Assembly: GCA_028687375.1 (NCBI GenBank)
Contig: JAQUAG010000017.1
Coordinates: forward strand, 1 to 49,774
Reading direction: 5' to 3'
DNA from: Arcobacteraceae bacterium
Lineage (GTDB): Bacteria > Campylobacterota > Campylobacteria > Campylobacterales > Arcobacteraceae
DNA length: 49,774 nt
Every line of letters begins with the position of its first letter. The first letter of the stretch is position 1. Positions 18,760 to 26,583 of the stretch are shown one piece after another. Made by a program: the position numbers and the translations under genes. Below the pieces are notes generated by a model that was given only the letters and a program-made list of their open reading frames with translations, had not been told where the DNA came from and did no database searches.

Positions 18760-19752
18760 ATGAACAAAATTTTTAAGATGATTATGGTGTTATTTTTACT
18801 AGCTACATTTACTTATGCTGCGGGAAAAGTAACGGGAGCAAGTGAACATGAGGTTCCAAAATGGTTTAAACAAAGTTTTTTAGATATCTCTGAAGATGTT
18901 GATGATGCAACAGCAAAAAATAAACATCTTATGTTATTTATAGATTTAGATGGTTGTCCTTATTGTACAAAGATGCTCAAAGAGAGTTTTATAGCGAAAA
19001 ACGCTACAAGTAAATTTATAAAGAATCATTTTGATGTTATTAACCTCAATGTGAAGGGAAGTAGAGAACTTACTTGGAAAGGTAAATCTATGAGTGAAAA
19101 AGAGTTTGCGATTGATTTACGTATTCAATATAGTCCAACAATATTATTTTTGGATAAAGATAAAAATGTTGTCCTTAAACTCAATGGTTATAGAACTATT
19201 CAAAGTTTTAAAACTATTTTAGAGTATATAGATGGTAAACATTATAAAAATCAAACACTCTCTGAATACTTAGATACTATAAAAAATAAATCTACAAAAT
19301 CTACAAGTAAAAAAGCAAAAGAGATGAAAGATTTATCAAATATTAGTTCCCCATTGGCGATTATTTTTGAAGAGAAAAAATCAAAGGCTTGTAAAGATTT
19401 TAATAAAGTAACTTTAAAAAATAAAGATGTAAAAAAGGAACTTAGCAAATTTACAGTTGTTCGTTTTGATGCGAATTCAAATGAAGAATTTATTGGTATT
19501 GATGGGATAAAAATAACTCCAAGAGCATTTGTAAAATCTATCAATCTTGACTATCGTCCTGGTGTTCTTTTATATAACGATAAGAAATTGATTGCAACAC
19601 AAGATGCATTACTTTATAGTTTTCACTTTAAAGAACTTTTAAGATATGTAAGTGAAAAAGAGTATAAATATTTTGATACATATTTACAATACTTAGCAGT
19701 AAGACAAAAAGAATTAACTGAAGCTAGAGTTGATATAGATTTATCTAAATAA
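18760..19752 (+). CDS. Exported tandem thioredoxin-fold protein
   Basis: The 330-residue protein has a signal peptide (MNKIFKMIMVLFLLATFTYA) and is probably periplasmic. The first thioredoxin-like domain (about 30-160) has the CPYC redox motif at 66-69 and a cis-Pro in YSPTILFLD. A Lys/Ser linker (about 175-190) leads to a second domain with the same layout (SPLAIIFEEKKSKACKDF, then YRPGVLLYND). In the second domain only one cysteine (C211) remains at the active-site position. It resembles the SoxW/COG2143-type thioredoxin-related proteins. A likely role is thiol reduction or quality control of periplasmic proteins, but the substrate is unknown. A TACAAT promoter and AAAGGA precede the gene and a strong terminator follows it. 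Confidence 0.8.
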   Translation: MNKIFKMIMVLFLLATFTYAAGKVTGASEHEVPKWFKQSFLDISEDVDDATAKNKHLMLFIDLDGCPYCTKMLKESFIAKNATSKFIKNHFDVINLNVKGSRELTWKGKSMSEKEFAIDLRIQYSPTILFLDKDKNVVLKLNGYRTIQSFKTILEYIDGKHYKNQTLSEYLDTIKNKSTKSTSKKAKEMKDLSNISSPLAIIFEEKKSKACKDFNKVTLKNKDVKKELSKFTVVRFDANSNEEFIGIDGIKITPRAFVKSINLDYRPGVLLYNDKKLIATQDALLYSFHFKELLRYVSEKEYKYFDTYLQYLAVRQKELTEARVDIDLSK

Positions 19753-19777
19753 AAAAAGGTGGCAAAACCACCTTTTT
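19753..19777. terminator. Bidirectional intrinsic terminator
   Basis: A perfect 10-bp stem AAAAAGGTGG/CCACCTTTTT (19753-19762 and 19768-19777) closes a 5-base CAAAA loop. It has T-runs on one side for each strand, so it can stop both the thioredoxin-like transcript and minus-strand transcription leaving ridA. Confidence 0.88.
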
Positions 19778-19805
19778 AAAACTCATTTTTTAGAGTAAGT
19801 GAAGA

Positions 19806-20189
19806 TTAATGATAATCTCTAACTCCTGCAATTACATCCATCTCCAACATAGCATTTTTTGGTAAAGATTTTACAGCCACAGTACTTCTAACTGGTTTAT
19901 GATCACCAAATATTTCAGCCATAATAACATTTACAATTCCAAAATCGTTCATATCTGTAAGAAATATACTAATCTTAATAACCTCTTCTATTGAACTATT
20001 ATTATCTTCCAAAATAGCTCTGATATTTGCAAATATTTGTCTTGTTTGTTTTTTAATATCATTTTCTATCATTTCTCCTGATGGAGTAAGTGCGATTTGC
20101 CCAGATGTATAAATCAATCCACCAACTTTTACAGCTTGAGAATATGGTCCAATTGCTGCAGGTGCTTTATTTGTGTTTAAAAATTCCAT
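19806..20189 (-). CDS. ridA: RidA family enamine/imine deaminase
   Basis: RidA hydrolyses reactive 2-aminoacrylate and other enamines/imines released by PLP enzymes. From the ATG at 20189 the protein has 127 residues and begins MEFLNTNKAPAAIGPYSQAV. It includes YTSGQIAL, the Arg-bearing VRSTVAV that binds the substrate carboxylate, and the Glu of MLEMDVIAG. The start is fixed by AAAGAGG just upstream. An in-frame ATG at 20225 has no ribosome site and would add 12 basic residues. The gene follows dnaG on the same strand. Confidence 0.95.
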   Translation of the reverse strand: MEFLNTNKAPAAIGPYSQAVKVGGLIYTSGQIALTPSGEMIENDIKKQTRQIFANIRAILEDNNSSIEEVIKISIFLTDMNDFGIVNVIMAEIFGDHKPVRSTVAVKSLPKNAMLEMDVIAGVRDYH

Positions 20190-20251
20190 TTTTGCCTCTT
20201 TTGATTTTTTTCGTATTTTACTCAAAAGAGAATTAAATCATAATTATAAGT

Positions 20252-21889
20252 TTAGACTTTTTGGATACGATTCATCTCACCTTTTTTTACAGCTTCAATA
20301 TTATCTTTCAATATTCTTATTTTTCTTGTTTTCTCTTTAAAATCTATCTCTTTATCACTTGAAATATTTTGTAATTTTTTATTATAAAATGGAACAAGAA
20401 GCAACATAAGTTGATTTTTAAGCTCCTCAACATTGTATATTTTCACCTCTTCTTGAAGTAAAATACCCCTTAGAGTTGGATCATCTTTATCATGTAAAAA
20501 GATATTGAACTCATTTCTATGTGTAGTAAACATCTCCTCATTAATAACATTAAGGACAATATTAAGTAAACTTTGCGTTTCAAGGAGTGTTTTAATGATA
20601 CTTAGTTCTGCAATATCAATTTGCGTTAACTGTACCCTTTGATGATTTCTACTTTTTTCTTTAGTAAGGTTAACTAGACTTGAATTGATATTTAATTTAC
20701 TAGAAACATAAGTTTGATACGATTGTTGCATAATAGGTGAGAGATTTTTAAAATATTCATTTATCTCATTAAGTGCTTTTTGTTTCTCATTTGGATTGAA
20801 TAGATCATAATTTTGTGATATAAAATCTATACAATACTCTACAAAAGGCTTTGGATGTAAAAACATCTCATTTAATTGTTCAATTTTTCTATTTTTTACC
20901 ATATCTGCTGGGTCAAAATTATCCCCAAATATCACAACCCCACCATCAAAACTATTGTGACTTAAAAGTGTACTTGCTTTAAATGCAGCATTAAGTCCAG
21001 CACTATCTCCATCATAAGCTAGGATAATTTTCGATTCACTTCGTTTTAAAAGCGGTAAATGTTCAGCAGTAAGTGCCGTTCCTAAAGTTGCAACCGCTGT
21101 TTTAAATCCAGCTTGATGAAGCATTATAACATCCAAATAGCCTTCAGTTACAATAATCTTATGCTCTTTAAAAATATGCTCTTTTGCTATGTTATATCCA
21201 TAAAGTAATTTACTTTTATTGAAATATTTTGTTTGTGGTGAATTTATATATTTCGCACTATGCCCACTAATAGTTCTTCCACCAAATCCAACAAGTTGAT
21301 TGTTAGCACTATAAATAGGAAATGTTATCCTATCTATAAATCTAGAATATACTCCATTTTGTCCATAATCAATAAGCCCAAAATCTTTCCCATCCGCTAG
21401 GTTTAAAAAGTTATTTTTAAGATAATTTACCGTTTCATTTGAACTTGGTGCAAATCCTAACTCAAATTTTTCTATTGAAAAAGAAGAGATTCCCCTCTCT
21501 TTGAGATAACTATTAACAGTATCATTGGAGGAGAGTAATTTTTGATAATATTCATTTAATTTTTCAATAACACTATAATCTTGTTTTTTGTAATTATCAT
21601 CATATTCTAGTGAAAAATTTGATAAAAGTGCCACTTTTTCAATCGCTTCTGGGTAACTTAATTTTTCAAACTCCATCACAAATTTTATAGCATCACCACC
21701 AACACCACAACCAAAACAATGGTATATTTGCTTAGCAGGACTTATCACAAATGATGGTGTTTTTTCCCCGTGAAAAGGGCAACAAGCTTTAAAGTTTGCT
21801 CCACTTTTCTTTACTTGGATAAAACTTCCAAGTATATCAACAATATCTATAGTATTTTTGAGATTTTCTATCGAATTTTTTGTAATCAT
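20252..21889 (-). CDS. dnaG: DNA primase
   Basis: DnaG makes RNA primers for replication. The 545-residue protein has a CHC2 zinc finger with C37, H40, C58 and C61 (ACCPFHGEKTPSF; YHCFGCGVGGD). The catalytic core includes LVGFGGRT, and the TOPRIM metal-binding parts are VTEGYLDVI and LAYDGDSAG. The C-terminal DnaB-interaction region (from about 420) is divergent and shorter than in E. coli (581 residues). No ribosome-binding site precedes the ATG. A TATAAT box ends only 7 bases before it, which suggests a leaderless message. Confidence 0.97.
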   Translation of the reverse strand: MITKNSIENLKNTIDIVDILGSFIQVKKSGANFKACCPFHGEKTPSFVISPAKQIYHCFGCGVGGDAIKFVMEFEKLSYPEAIEKVALLSNFSLEYDDNYKKQDYSVIEKLNEYYQKLLSSNDTVNSYLKERGISSFSIEKFELGFAPSSNETVNYLKNNFLNLADGKDFGLIDYGQNGVYSRFIDRITFPIYSANNQLVGFGGRTISGHSAKYINSPQTKYFNKSKLLYGYNIAKEHIFKEHKIIVTEGYLDVIMLHQAGFKTAVATLGTALTAEHLPLLKRSESKIILAYDGDSAGLNAAFKASTLLSHNSFDGGVVIFGDNFDPADMVKNRKIEQLNEMFLHPKPFVEYCIDFISQNYDLFNPNEKQKALNEINEYFKNLSPIMQQSYQTYVSSKLNINSSLVNLTKEKSRNHQRVQLTQIDIAELSIIKTLLETQSLLNIVLNVINEEMFTTHRNEFNIFLHDKDDPTLRGILLQEEVKIYNVEELKNQLMLLLVPFYNKKLQNISSDKEIDFKEKTRKIRILKDNIEAVKKGEMNRIQKV

Positions 21890-21896
21890 TGTTCTG

Positions 21897-21902
21897 ATTA
21901 TA
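21897..21902 (-). promoter_or_regulatory. dnaG: -10 box placing dnaG transcription start at its ATG
   Basis: The minus strand reads TGATATAATCAGAACAATG. It contains an extended -10 (TGA-TATAAT) whose last base is 7 bases from the ATG. Transcription would start at or one base before the initiation codon, and no Shine-Dalgarno sequence is present. Confidence 0.6.
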
Positions 21903-21923
21903 TCACAATAAGTATAAGTTAGT

Positions 21924-21929
21924 TATAAT
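21924..21929 (+). promoter_or_regulatory. -10 box for the TPR/zinc-ribbon gene
   Basis: TATAAT lies back-to-back with the dnaG promoter in the 66-base divergent gap. AAGGAG at 21945-21950 follows, giving a short leader before the TTG start at 21956. Confidence 0.55.
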
Positions 21930-21955
21930 CCATTTTTAAATTTTAAGGAGATATT

Positions 21956-23005
21956 TTGGATGGTTTGGTTTTAGAATATCGTGATCCACTCTTTGGAATC
22001 TTCACAATATTTTTAATTGTATTTATTGCCTCTTTTTTAACCTATGCTTACAATATCTATATTGAAAGAAAATCAAGAAAAGAGTATAGAAACTTTATAA
22101 AAAAATTTGAGCTAGGTGACTTAAAAGAAGATGACTATATCTCTTTATACACTACATACAATCTCCCATTTGACTCTATTATACTTTTAGCTTCTTCATT
22201 TTTGCACAAAGGGGAGTACAATAAAGCTGTATCTGTATATCAAGCTTTACTCTTACATGTTAAAGAACCTGTCAAAAAAGAGGAGCTTCTTGAACTTCTT
22301 GGAAAAACTTATTTTAAAGGTGGTTTTTTACAAAGAAGTAAAGAGGTGTATCTCAAAATTTTGAAATTCTCTCCACGAAATAAACAAGCACTTTTCCATC
22401 TTCTTTTTATCCATGAGAAGTTAAGAGATTATCATAAAGCAGAAGATATTATGGAATCCCTTGATGAGCTTGATGAGGATGTAAAAGTTGAAAAAACCTA
22501 TATGAGAACACTTGCCATCATAGATAATATACGAATGCCAATAGAGGAAAAAACAGAAAAATTACTTACTATATTTAATGCAAATAATTTGATTGAAAGA
22601 CTTTTTTTACAATTTTTACTCAGATACAATAAACAGTTTTTTTGGAAAAATATCGAGCTTTTTACCCTTGGGAAAGCTATCGATTTATTGTGGTATCTTG
22701 ATAGAAGTGAGGTTAATTTGGATATCTTAATGGAAAATAAATTTCTAAAAAGTTTATACAGTGCAAAAGGGTATATTAAAGACAATTCTCCAAGTGAACT
22801 TTTTGAACTTTCAGTACTTATTTCTACAAAGAACTCCACTTTAGATGTCAATCTTGACCTAAACTTTTATTTTATCTGTTCAAAATGTAAAAAAACAGTC
22901 CCTATGTATGAGAGTCGTTGTCCACATTGTCACAGCATCTTGACCCTTAAAGTAAAACCACAACTAAGCAAAGGTTATTATGAAAAAAATTCATCTCTAC
23001 AGTGA
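21956..23005 (+). CDS. Membrane-anchored TPR protein with C-terminal zinc ribbon (LapB-like layout)
   Basis: The 349-residue protein has an N-terminal membrane helix at about 12-32, TPR repeats at about 60-180 (GEYNKAVSVYQALLLH; LQRSKEVYLKILKFSPRNKQAL; YHKAEDIMESLD), and a terminal zinc ribbon with C308, C311, C322 and C325 (ICSKCKK...RCPHCHS). Helix, TPRs and rubredoxin-like tail in this order is the layout of LapB/YciM, which controls LpxC turnover in enterobacteria. I do not know that the function is shared. The start is TTG; AAGGAG ends 5 bases before it and no in-frame ATG is nearby. The 3' end overlaps rnhA by 26 bases, and the position between dnaG and rnhA is conserved in C. jejuni as I recall. 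Confidence 0.8.
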   Translation: MDGLVLEYRDPLFGIFTIFLIVFIASFLTYAYNIYIERKSRKEYRNFIKKFELGDLKEDDYISLYTTYNLPFDSIILLASSFLHKGEYNKAVSVYQALLLHVKEPVKKEELLELLGKTYFKGGFLQRSKEVYLKILKFSPRNKQALFHLLFIHEKLRDYHKAEDIMESLDELDEDVKVEKTYMRTLAIIDNIRMPIEEKTEKLLTIFNANNLIERLFLQFLLRYNKQFFWKNIELFTLGKAIDLLWYLDRSEVNLDILMENKFLKSLYSAKGYIKDNSPSELFELSVLISTKNSTLDVNLDLNFYFICSKCKKTVPMYESRCPHCHSILTLKVKPQLSKGYYEKNSSLQ

Positions 23006-23414
23006 TGGGAGTAGTTTAGGAAATCCAGGCCCTGGTGGTTGGGGAACTATCCTAAAATATAAAGAAAATATCAAAGAACTAAGTGGTGGAAGACCAAATA
23101 CCACAAATAATATTATGGAACTTACTGGTGTTGTTGAGGGATTAAAGTCTTTAAAAGAACCGTGTGATGTAGAAGTGATAAGTGATAGTAAATATGTTGT
23201 CCAAGGGATAAATGAGTGGCTTGCAAATTGGGAAAAAAATAATTGGCGAACTGCTTCAAAATCACCTGTGAAAAATCTTGAACTTTGGAAAGAGTATCTT
23301 GAAGTTTCCAAAAAACATAAAATCAATGCAACTTGGGTAAAAGGACATGCTGGACATATTGAAAATGAAAGATGTGATATTTTGGCAAAAAATGAAGCCG
23401 AAAAGCTAAGATAA
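22980..23414 (+). CDS. rnhA: Ribonuclease HI
   Basis: RNase HI cleaves the RNA strand of RNA-DNA hybrids, removing primers and R-loops. The 144-residue protein keeps all catalytic residues at nearly E. coli positions: D9 (YSDGS), E47 (MELTG), D69 (SDSKYV), H123 (VKGHAG) and D133 (CDILA). It starts inside the previous gene (26-base overlap), so it is probably translationally coupled. rnc follows after 36 bases. Confidence 0.97.
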   Translation: MKKIHLYSDGSSLGNPGPGGWGTILKYKENIKELSGGRPNTTNNIMELTGVVEGLKSLKEPCDVEVISDSKYVVQGINEWLANWEKNNWRTASKSPVKNLELWKEYLEVSKKHKINATWVKGHAGHIENERCDILAKNEAEKLR

Positions 23415-23450
23415 ATCAAAATTTAATTAAACTAAACAAAAAGGAAAAAA

Positions 23451-24128
23451 ATGAAGAAATACACACTATTAGAGAAGTGTTTGGGTTATCAGTTTACAAA
23501 TAAAAATCTGATAATCGAGGCTCTCACTCACAAAAGCTTTAAAAAAGCCTACAACAATGAACGACTTGAATTTTTAGGAGATGCTGTTTTAAATCTTATC
23601 GTTGGGGAGTTTCTATACAATAAATTCCCAGATTCAAATGAGGGGGATTTGTCTAAAATACGAGCTAGTTTAGTAAATGAAAAAGGTTTTACAAAACTAG
23701 CAAATGCTATTGATTTAGGAGATTACATCTATCTATCTGAAGCTGAAGATAGAAACAATGGACGAACAAAAGCCTCTATCCTTTCAGATGCTTTTGAAGC
23801 AATTATGGGGGCAATTTATCTTGAGGCTGGACTTTTAACTTTAAAACCAATTATCCTAGACCTTCTTGCAAAGAATTATGACAATATCAATCTAGATGAA
23901 CTTTTTAGCGATTATAAAACAGCTCTTCAGGAGATTACACAAGCTAGATTTGGGGAGATTCCTGTTTATAAACTTGAAAGTGCAACTGGTCCAGATCATT
24001 TAAAAGTATTTGAACTTTCTTTGTGGATTGGTGATAAGTGCTACACAACAGCAACTGGAAAAAGTAAAAAACTAGCACAACAAGCAGCAGCAAAAACTGT
24101 TTTAAAACAACTACAAGGTGAAAAATAA
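23451..24128 (+). CDS. rnc: Ribonuclease III
   Basis: RNase III cuts double-stranded RNA, including rRNA precursors. The 225-residue protein has the signature [12 protein letters not shown] (36-47) with catalytic Glu/Asp residues, the second metal-binding segment [16 protein letters not shown], and a C-terminal double-stranded RNA-binding domain from about 155 ([15 protein letters not shown] ... [16 protein letters not shown]). AAGGAAAAA precedes the ATG. Its stop shares one base with the aroC start (TAATG). Confidence 0.97.
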   Translation: MKKYTLLEKCLGYQFTNKNLIIEALTHKSFKKAYNNERLEFLGDAVLNLIVGEFLYNKFPDSNEGDLSKIRASLVNEKGFTKLANAIDLGDYIYLSEAEDRNNGRTKASILSDAFEAIMGAIYLEAGLLTLKPIILDLLAKNYDNINLDELFSDYKTALQEITQARFGEIPVYKLESATGPDHLKVFELSLWIGDKCYTTATGKSKKLAQQAAAKTVLKQLQGEK

Positions 24129-25204
24129 TGAATAGTTTTGGGAGAAAATTTCGATTTACAACTTTTGGCGAAAGTCATGGGGTAGCTCTTGGATGTATTG
24201 TGGATGGAGTACCTGCAGGTATAAAAATTGATTTAGAATATATCCAAGCTCAAATGGATTTACGAAAACCAGGGCAAAATAAAACACAAACAGCTAGAAA
24301 TGAAGCCGATATTATTGAAATTTTAAGTGGAACATTTGAAGGGGTGAGTACTGGAACTCCTATAGCAATGGTACTTTACAATGGAAACCAAAAAAGTGGT
24401 GATTATGAAAATGTAAAAAATATTTTCCGTCCAGCTCATGCTGATTTTACCTATTTTCATAAATATGGAATACGAGATTATAGAGGTGGCGGACGAAGCA
24501 GTGCTAGAGAAACAAGTGCACGAGTTGCTGCTGGAGCTATTGCTGATTTGATACTTGCCCAAGTTGGTATCAAAGTTGAATTTGGGGTATGTGAAGTCGC
24601 TGGTATTTCTGGAAAAAACTTTAATTTTTCTCACGCCTTAAAAAGTGAAATTTTTGCACTTGATATTGAGAAAGAAAAAGAGCAATACGATGCTATTATT
24701 GAAGCTAAAAATACTCACGATAGTGTAGGTGGTGTAGCACTTATAAAAGCTTCAAATGTTCCTGTTGGGCTTGGTGAACCAATTTACTATAAACTTGATA
24801 GCTTAATTGCTGATGCTATGATGAGTATCAATGCAGTTAAAGGTGTTGAGATTGGGGATGGATTTGAAAGTGCAAGAATTAAAGGAAGCCAAAATAACGA
24901 CCAAATCACAAAAGATGGATTTTTGTCAAATCATAGTGGTGGAATTCTTGGAGGTATAAGTAATGGAGATGATATTTTTACAAAAGTTTATTTTAAACCA
25001 ACACCTTCAATTTTTATAGAACAAAATACAATTGATTTAGATGGAAATGATGTAAAATACAAACTAAGTGGCAGACACGATCCTTGTGTTGCTACAAGAG
25101 GAAGTGTTGTAGCTCGAGCCATGATGAGTATTGTTTTAGCTGATATGTTACTATTGAATATGGGTTCAAGAGTGGAACATCTTAAAGCGATTTATAAAAA
25201 ATAA
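24128..25204 (+). CDS. aroC: Chorismate synthase
   Basis: AroC catalyses the last shikimate-pathway step, turning EPSP into chorismate with reduced FMN. The 358-residue protein has FGESHG at 13-18, the flavin-site run YRGGGRSSARETSARVAAGA, SGGILGGISNG and RHDPC, all family signatures. It overlaps rnc by one base and is followed 12 bases later by the cheX-like gene. Housekeeping and signalling genes may thus share a transcript. Confidence 0.97.
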   Translation: MNSFGRKFRFTTFGESHGVALGCIVDGVPAGIKIDLEYIQAQMDLRKPGQNKTQTARNEADIIEILSGTFEGVSTGTPIAMVLYNGNQKSGDYENVKNIFRPAHADFTYFHKYGIRDYRGGGRSSARETSARVAAGAIADLILAQVGIKVEFGVCEVAGISGKNFNFSHALKSEIFALDIEKEKEQYDAIIEAKNTHDSVGGVALIKASNVPVGLGEPIYYKLDSLIADAMMSINAVKGVEIGDGFESARIKGSQNNDQITKDGFLSNHSGGILGGISNGDDIFTKVYFKPTPSIFIEQNTIDLDGNDVKYKLSGRHDPCVATRGSVVARAMMSIVLADMLLLNMGSRVEHLKAIYKK

Positions 25205-25216
25205 TTGGAGTTTTTA

Positions 25217-25681
25217 ATGACTTTTGGAGAACTTATATTAGATAGCTTATCAAAAAGAATTGTTGAATATATCGGAAATGACTTACAATTAAATATTCAA
25301 AATGTAACTCATGTAGATATTGTTAAAGAGATACAATTTTCAGATCAAACTGCTTGTATATCAGTTTTTCATCCTAATAATGCCACAATAGCTATCAGTA
25401 CTTCTTTTAGACTTTCAGAACTGATACTTCGGAATTTTATTAATGTAGATATTTTCAATGATGAAATTAACGAATTTGCCCAAGCAAGTTTAGCGGAAAC
25501 ATTAAATATAACTCTGGGTAACATTATACAAGATTTACCAAAAGAGTATGGGGAAGTTACTATTTCACCCCCATTCTTTTTGGAACCGATACAAACTGTT
25601 TTTCAAAAAGATTTTTCTGAAATATATATGTTACAAATTACAATAGAAAATGAAATAATGCTTTTAAGCTATTTTATTTGA
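25217..25681 (+). CDS. cheX: CheX-like CheY-phosphate phosphatase
   Basis: From the ATG at 25217 (GGAG ends 6 bases upstream; an in-frame TTG at 25205 is less likely) the protein has 154 residues. The helix FAQASLAETLNITLGNII contains the ExxN motif (E94-T-L-N97) followed by GN, as in the CheX/CheC/FliY phosphatase family. These proteins insert Glu and Asn into the CheY active site to speed dephosphorylation. No flagellar or receptor domain is attached. The CheY-like gene 20 bases downstream is the obvious substrate. The assignment rests on one motif, fold length and context. Confidence 0.75.
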   Translation: MTFGELILDSLSKRIVEYIGNDLQLNIQNVTHVDIVKEIQFSDQTACISVFHPNNATIAISTSFRLSELILRNFINVDIFNDEINEFAQASLAETLNITLGNIIQDLPKEYGEVTISPPFFLEPIQTVFQKDFSEIYMLQITIENEIMLLSYFI

Positions 25682-25701
25682 CAAAGAAAGGAGATTACTA
25701 A

Positions 25702-26070
25702 ATGGCAAAAATATTAGTTGTAGATGATGCAAAAATTATGAGAATGAGTATAAAAAATATGCTTCATGATTTAGGACATAAAGTTATTGGTGAAGCAGAT
25801 AGTGGTTATAGTGCTATAGAAGAGTATAAAAATCTTCATCCAGATATTGTAACTATGGATATTACGATGCCTCAAGTCAATGATATTACAGATGGGATTG
25901 AAGCTGTAAAACAAATTATGGCATATGATAAAAATGCTAAAATTGTGATGATAACTTCACATGGAGAACAAGAAAAAGTTATTAGAGCTATCCAAAGTGG
26001 CGCTTCAAATTATCTTTTGAAACCTTTAAAACTTGATAGATTAAAAGAAGTATTGGACAAACTGCTTTAA
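25702..26070 (+). CDS. CheY-like single-domain response regulator
   Basis: This 122-residue receiver domain has no output domain. The acidic pair is D8/D9, the phospho-acceptor D53 (VTMDITMP), the switch residue T85 (MITSHG) and the invariant Lys107 (YLLKPLK). The loop after the acceptor is longer than usual: MPQVNDITDGIEAV where most CheY proteins have about four fewer residues. It follows cheX with AAAGGAG upstream of the ATG. CheX probably dephosphorylates it; whether its target is the flagellar switch or another protein cannot be read here. Confidence 0.9.
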   Translation: MAKILVVDDAKIMRMSIKNMLHDLGHKVIGEADSGYSAIEEYKNLHPDIVTMDITMPQVNDITDGIEAVKQIMAYDKNAKIVMITSHGEQEKVIRAIQSGASNYLLKPLKLDRLKEVLDKLL

Positions 26071-26141
26071 TACCTTTTACATTAAGCTTGAAATTTTTAT
26101 TTTTATCGTCAAAAGTTACAAATTTATTACTACTTTAAAAA

Positions 26142-26147
26142 TATAAT
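26142..26147 (+). promoter_or_regulatory. -10 box for the PAS/chemoreceptor pair
   Basis: TATAAT in the 117-base gap after the CheY-like gene, with an AT-rich upstream region. It predicts a start near 26154 and a leader of about 34 bases containing AAAGGAG (26175-26181). Confidence 0.6.
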
Positions 26148-26187
26148 CGCTACAATACAACCAAATAAACTTATAAAGGAGTGTATT

Positions 26188-26583
26188 TTGTCAAAAGAAG
26201 TACTACTTGACAAATCAACCATGATTGTTTCAGAAACAGATATGAAAGGAAATATCATTTATGCAAATAATGATTTTTGTAAAATAGCTGGTTATACTAA
26301 AGATGAACTTATTGGAAAACCTCACAATATTGTAAGACATCAAGATATGCCAAAGATTGCATTTAAAGGGTTATGGGATACTATTGGCGAAGGAAAAACT
26401 TGGAATGGTATCGTAAAAAATAAAACAAAAAATGGTGATTACTATTGGGTTAATGCTACTGCTTATGAAGTTTTAAAAAGTGATGGTTCAAGAAGGCTTA
26501 TTTCTGTTAGAAAAATGCCAACAAAAAATGAAATTAGTTATGCTGAAACTCTTTACAAACAACTCAAAAAAGAGGAATACTAA
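26188..26583 (+). CDS. Aer/CetB-like PAS domain protein, probably FAD-binding
   Basis: The 131-residue protein consists almost entirely of one PAS domain. It keeps the residues tied to flavin binding in E. coli Aer at matching places: N28 in IYANNDF, R50, H51 and D53 in NIVRHQDMP, and W72 in [20 protein letters not shown]. It has no membrane segment and no signalling domain. It starts with TTG at 26188, with GGAG ending 6 bases upstream, and shares its final base with the receptor gene (TAATG). It likely senses redox state for the adjacent receptor, as the CetB half of the C. jejuni CetA/CetB pair does. The pairing is inference. Confidence 0.85.
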   Translation: MSKEVLLDKSTMIVSETDMKGNIIYANNDFCKIAGYTKDELIGKPHNIVRHQDMPKIAFKGLWDTIGEGKTWNGIVKNKTKNGDYYWVNATAYEVLKSDGSRRLISVRKMPTKNEISYAETLYKQLKKEEY

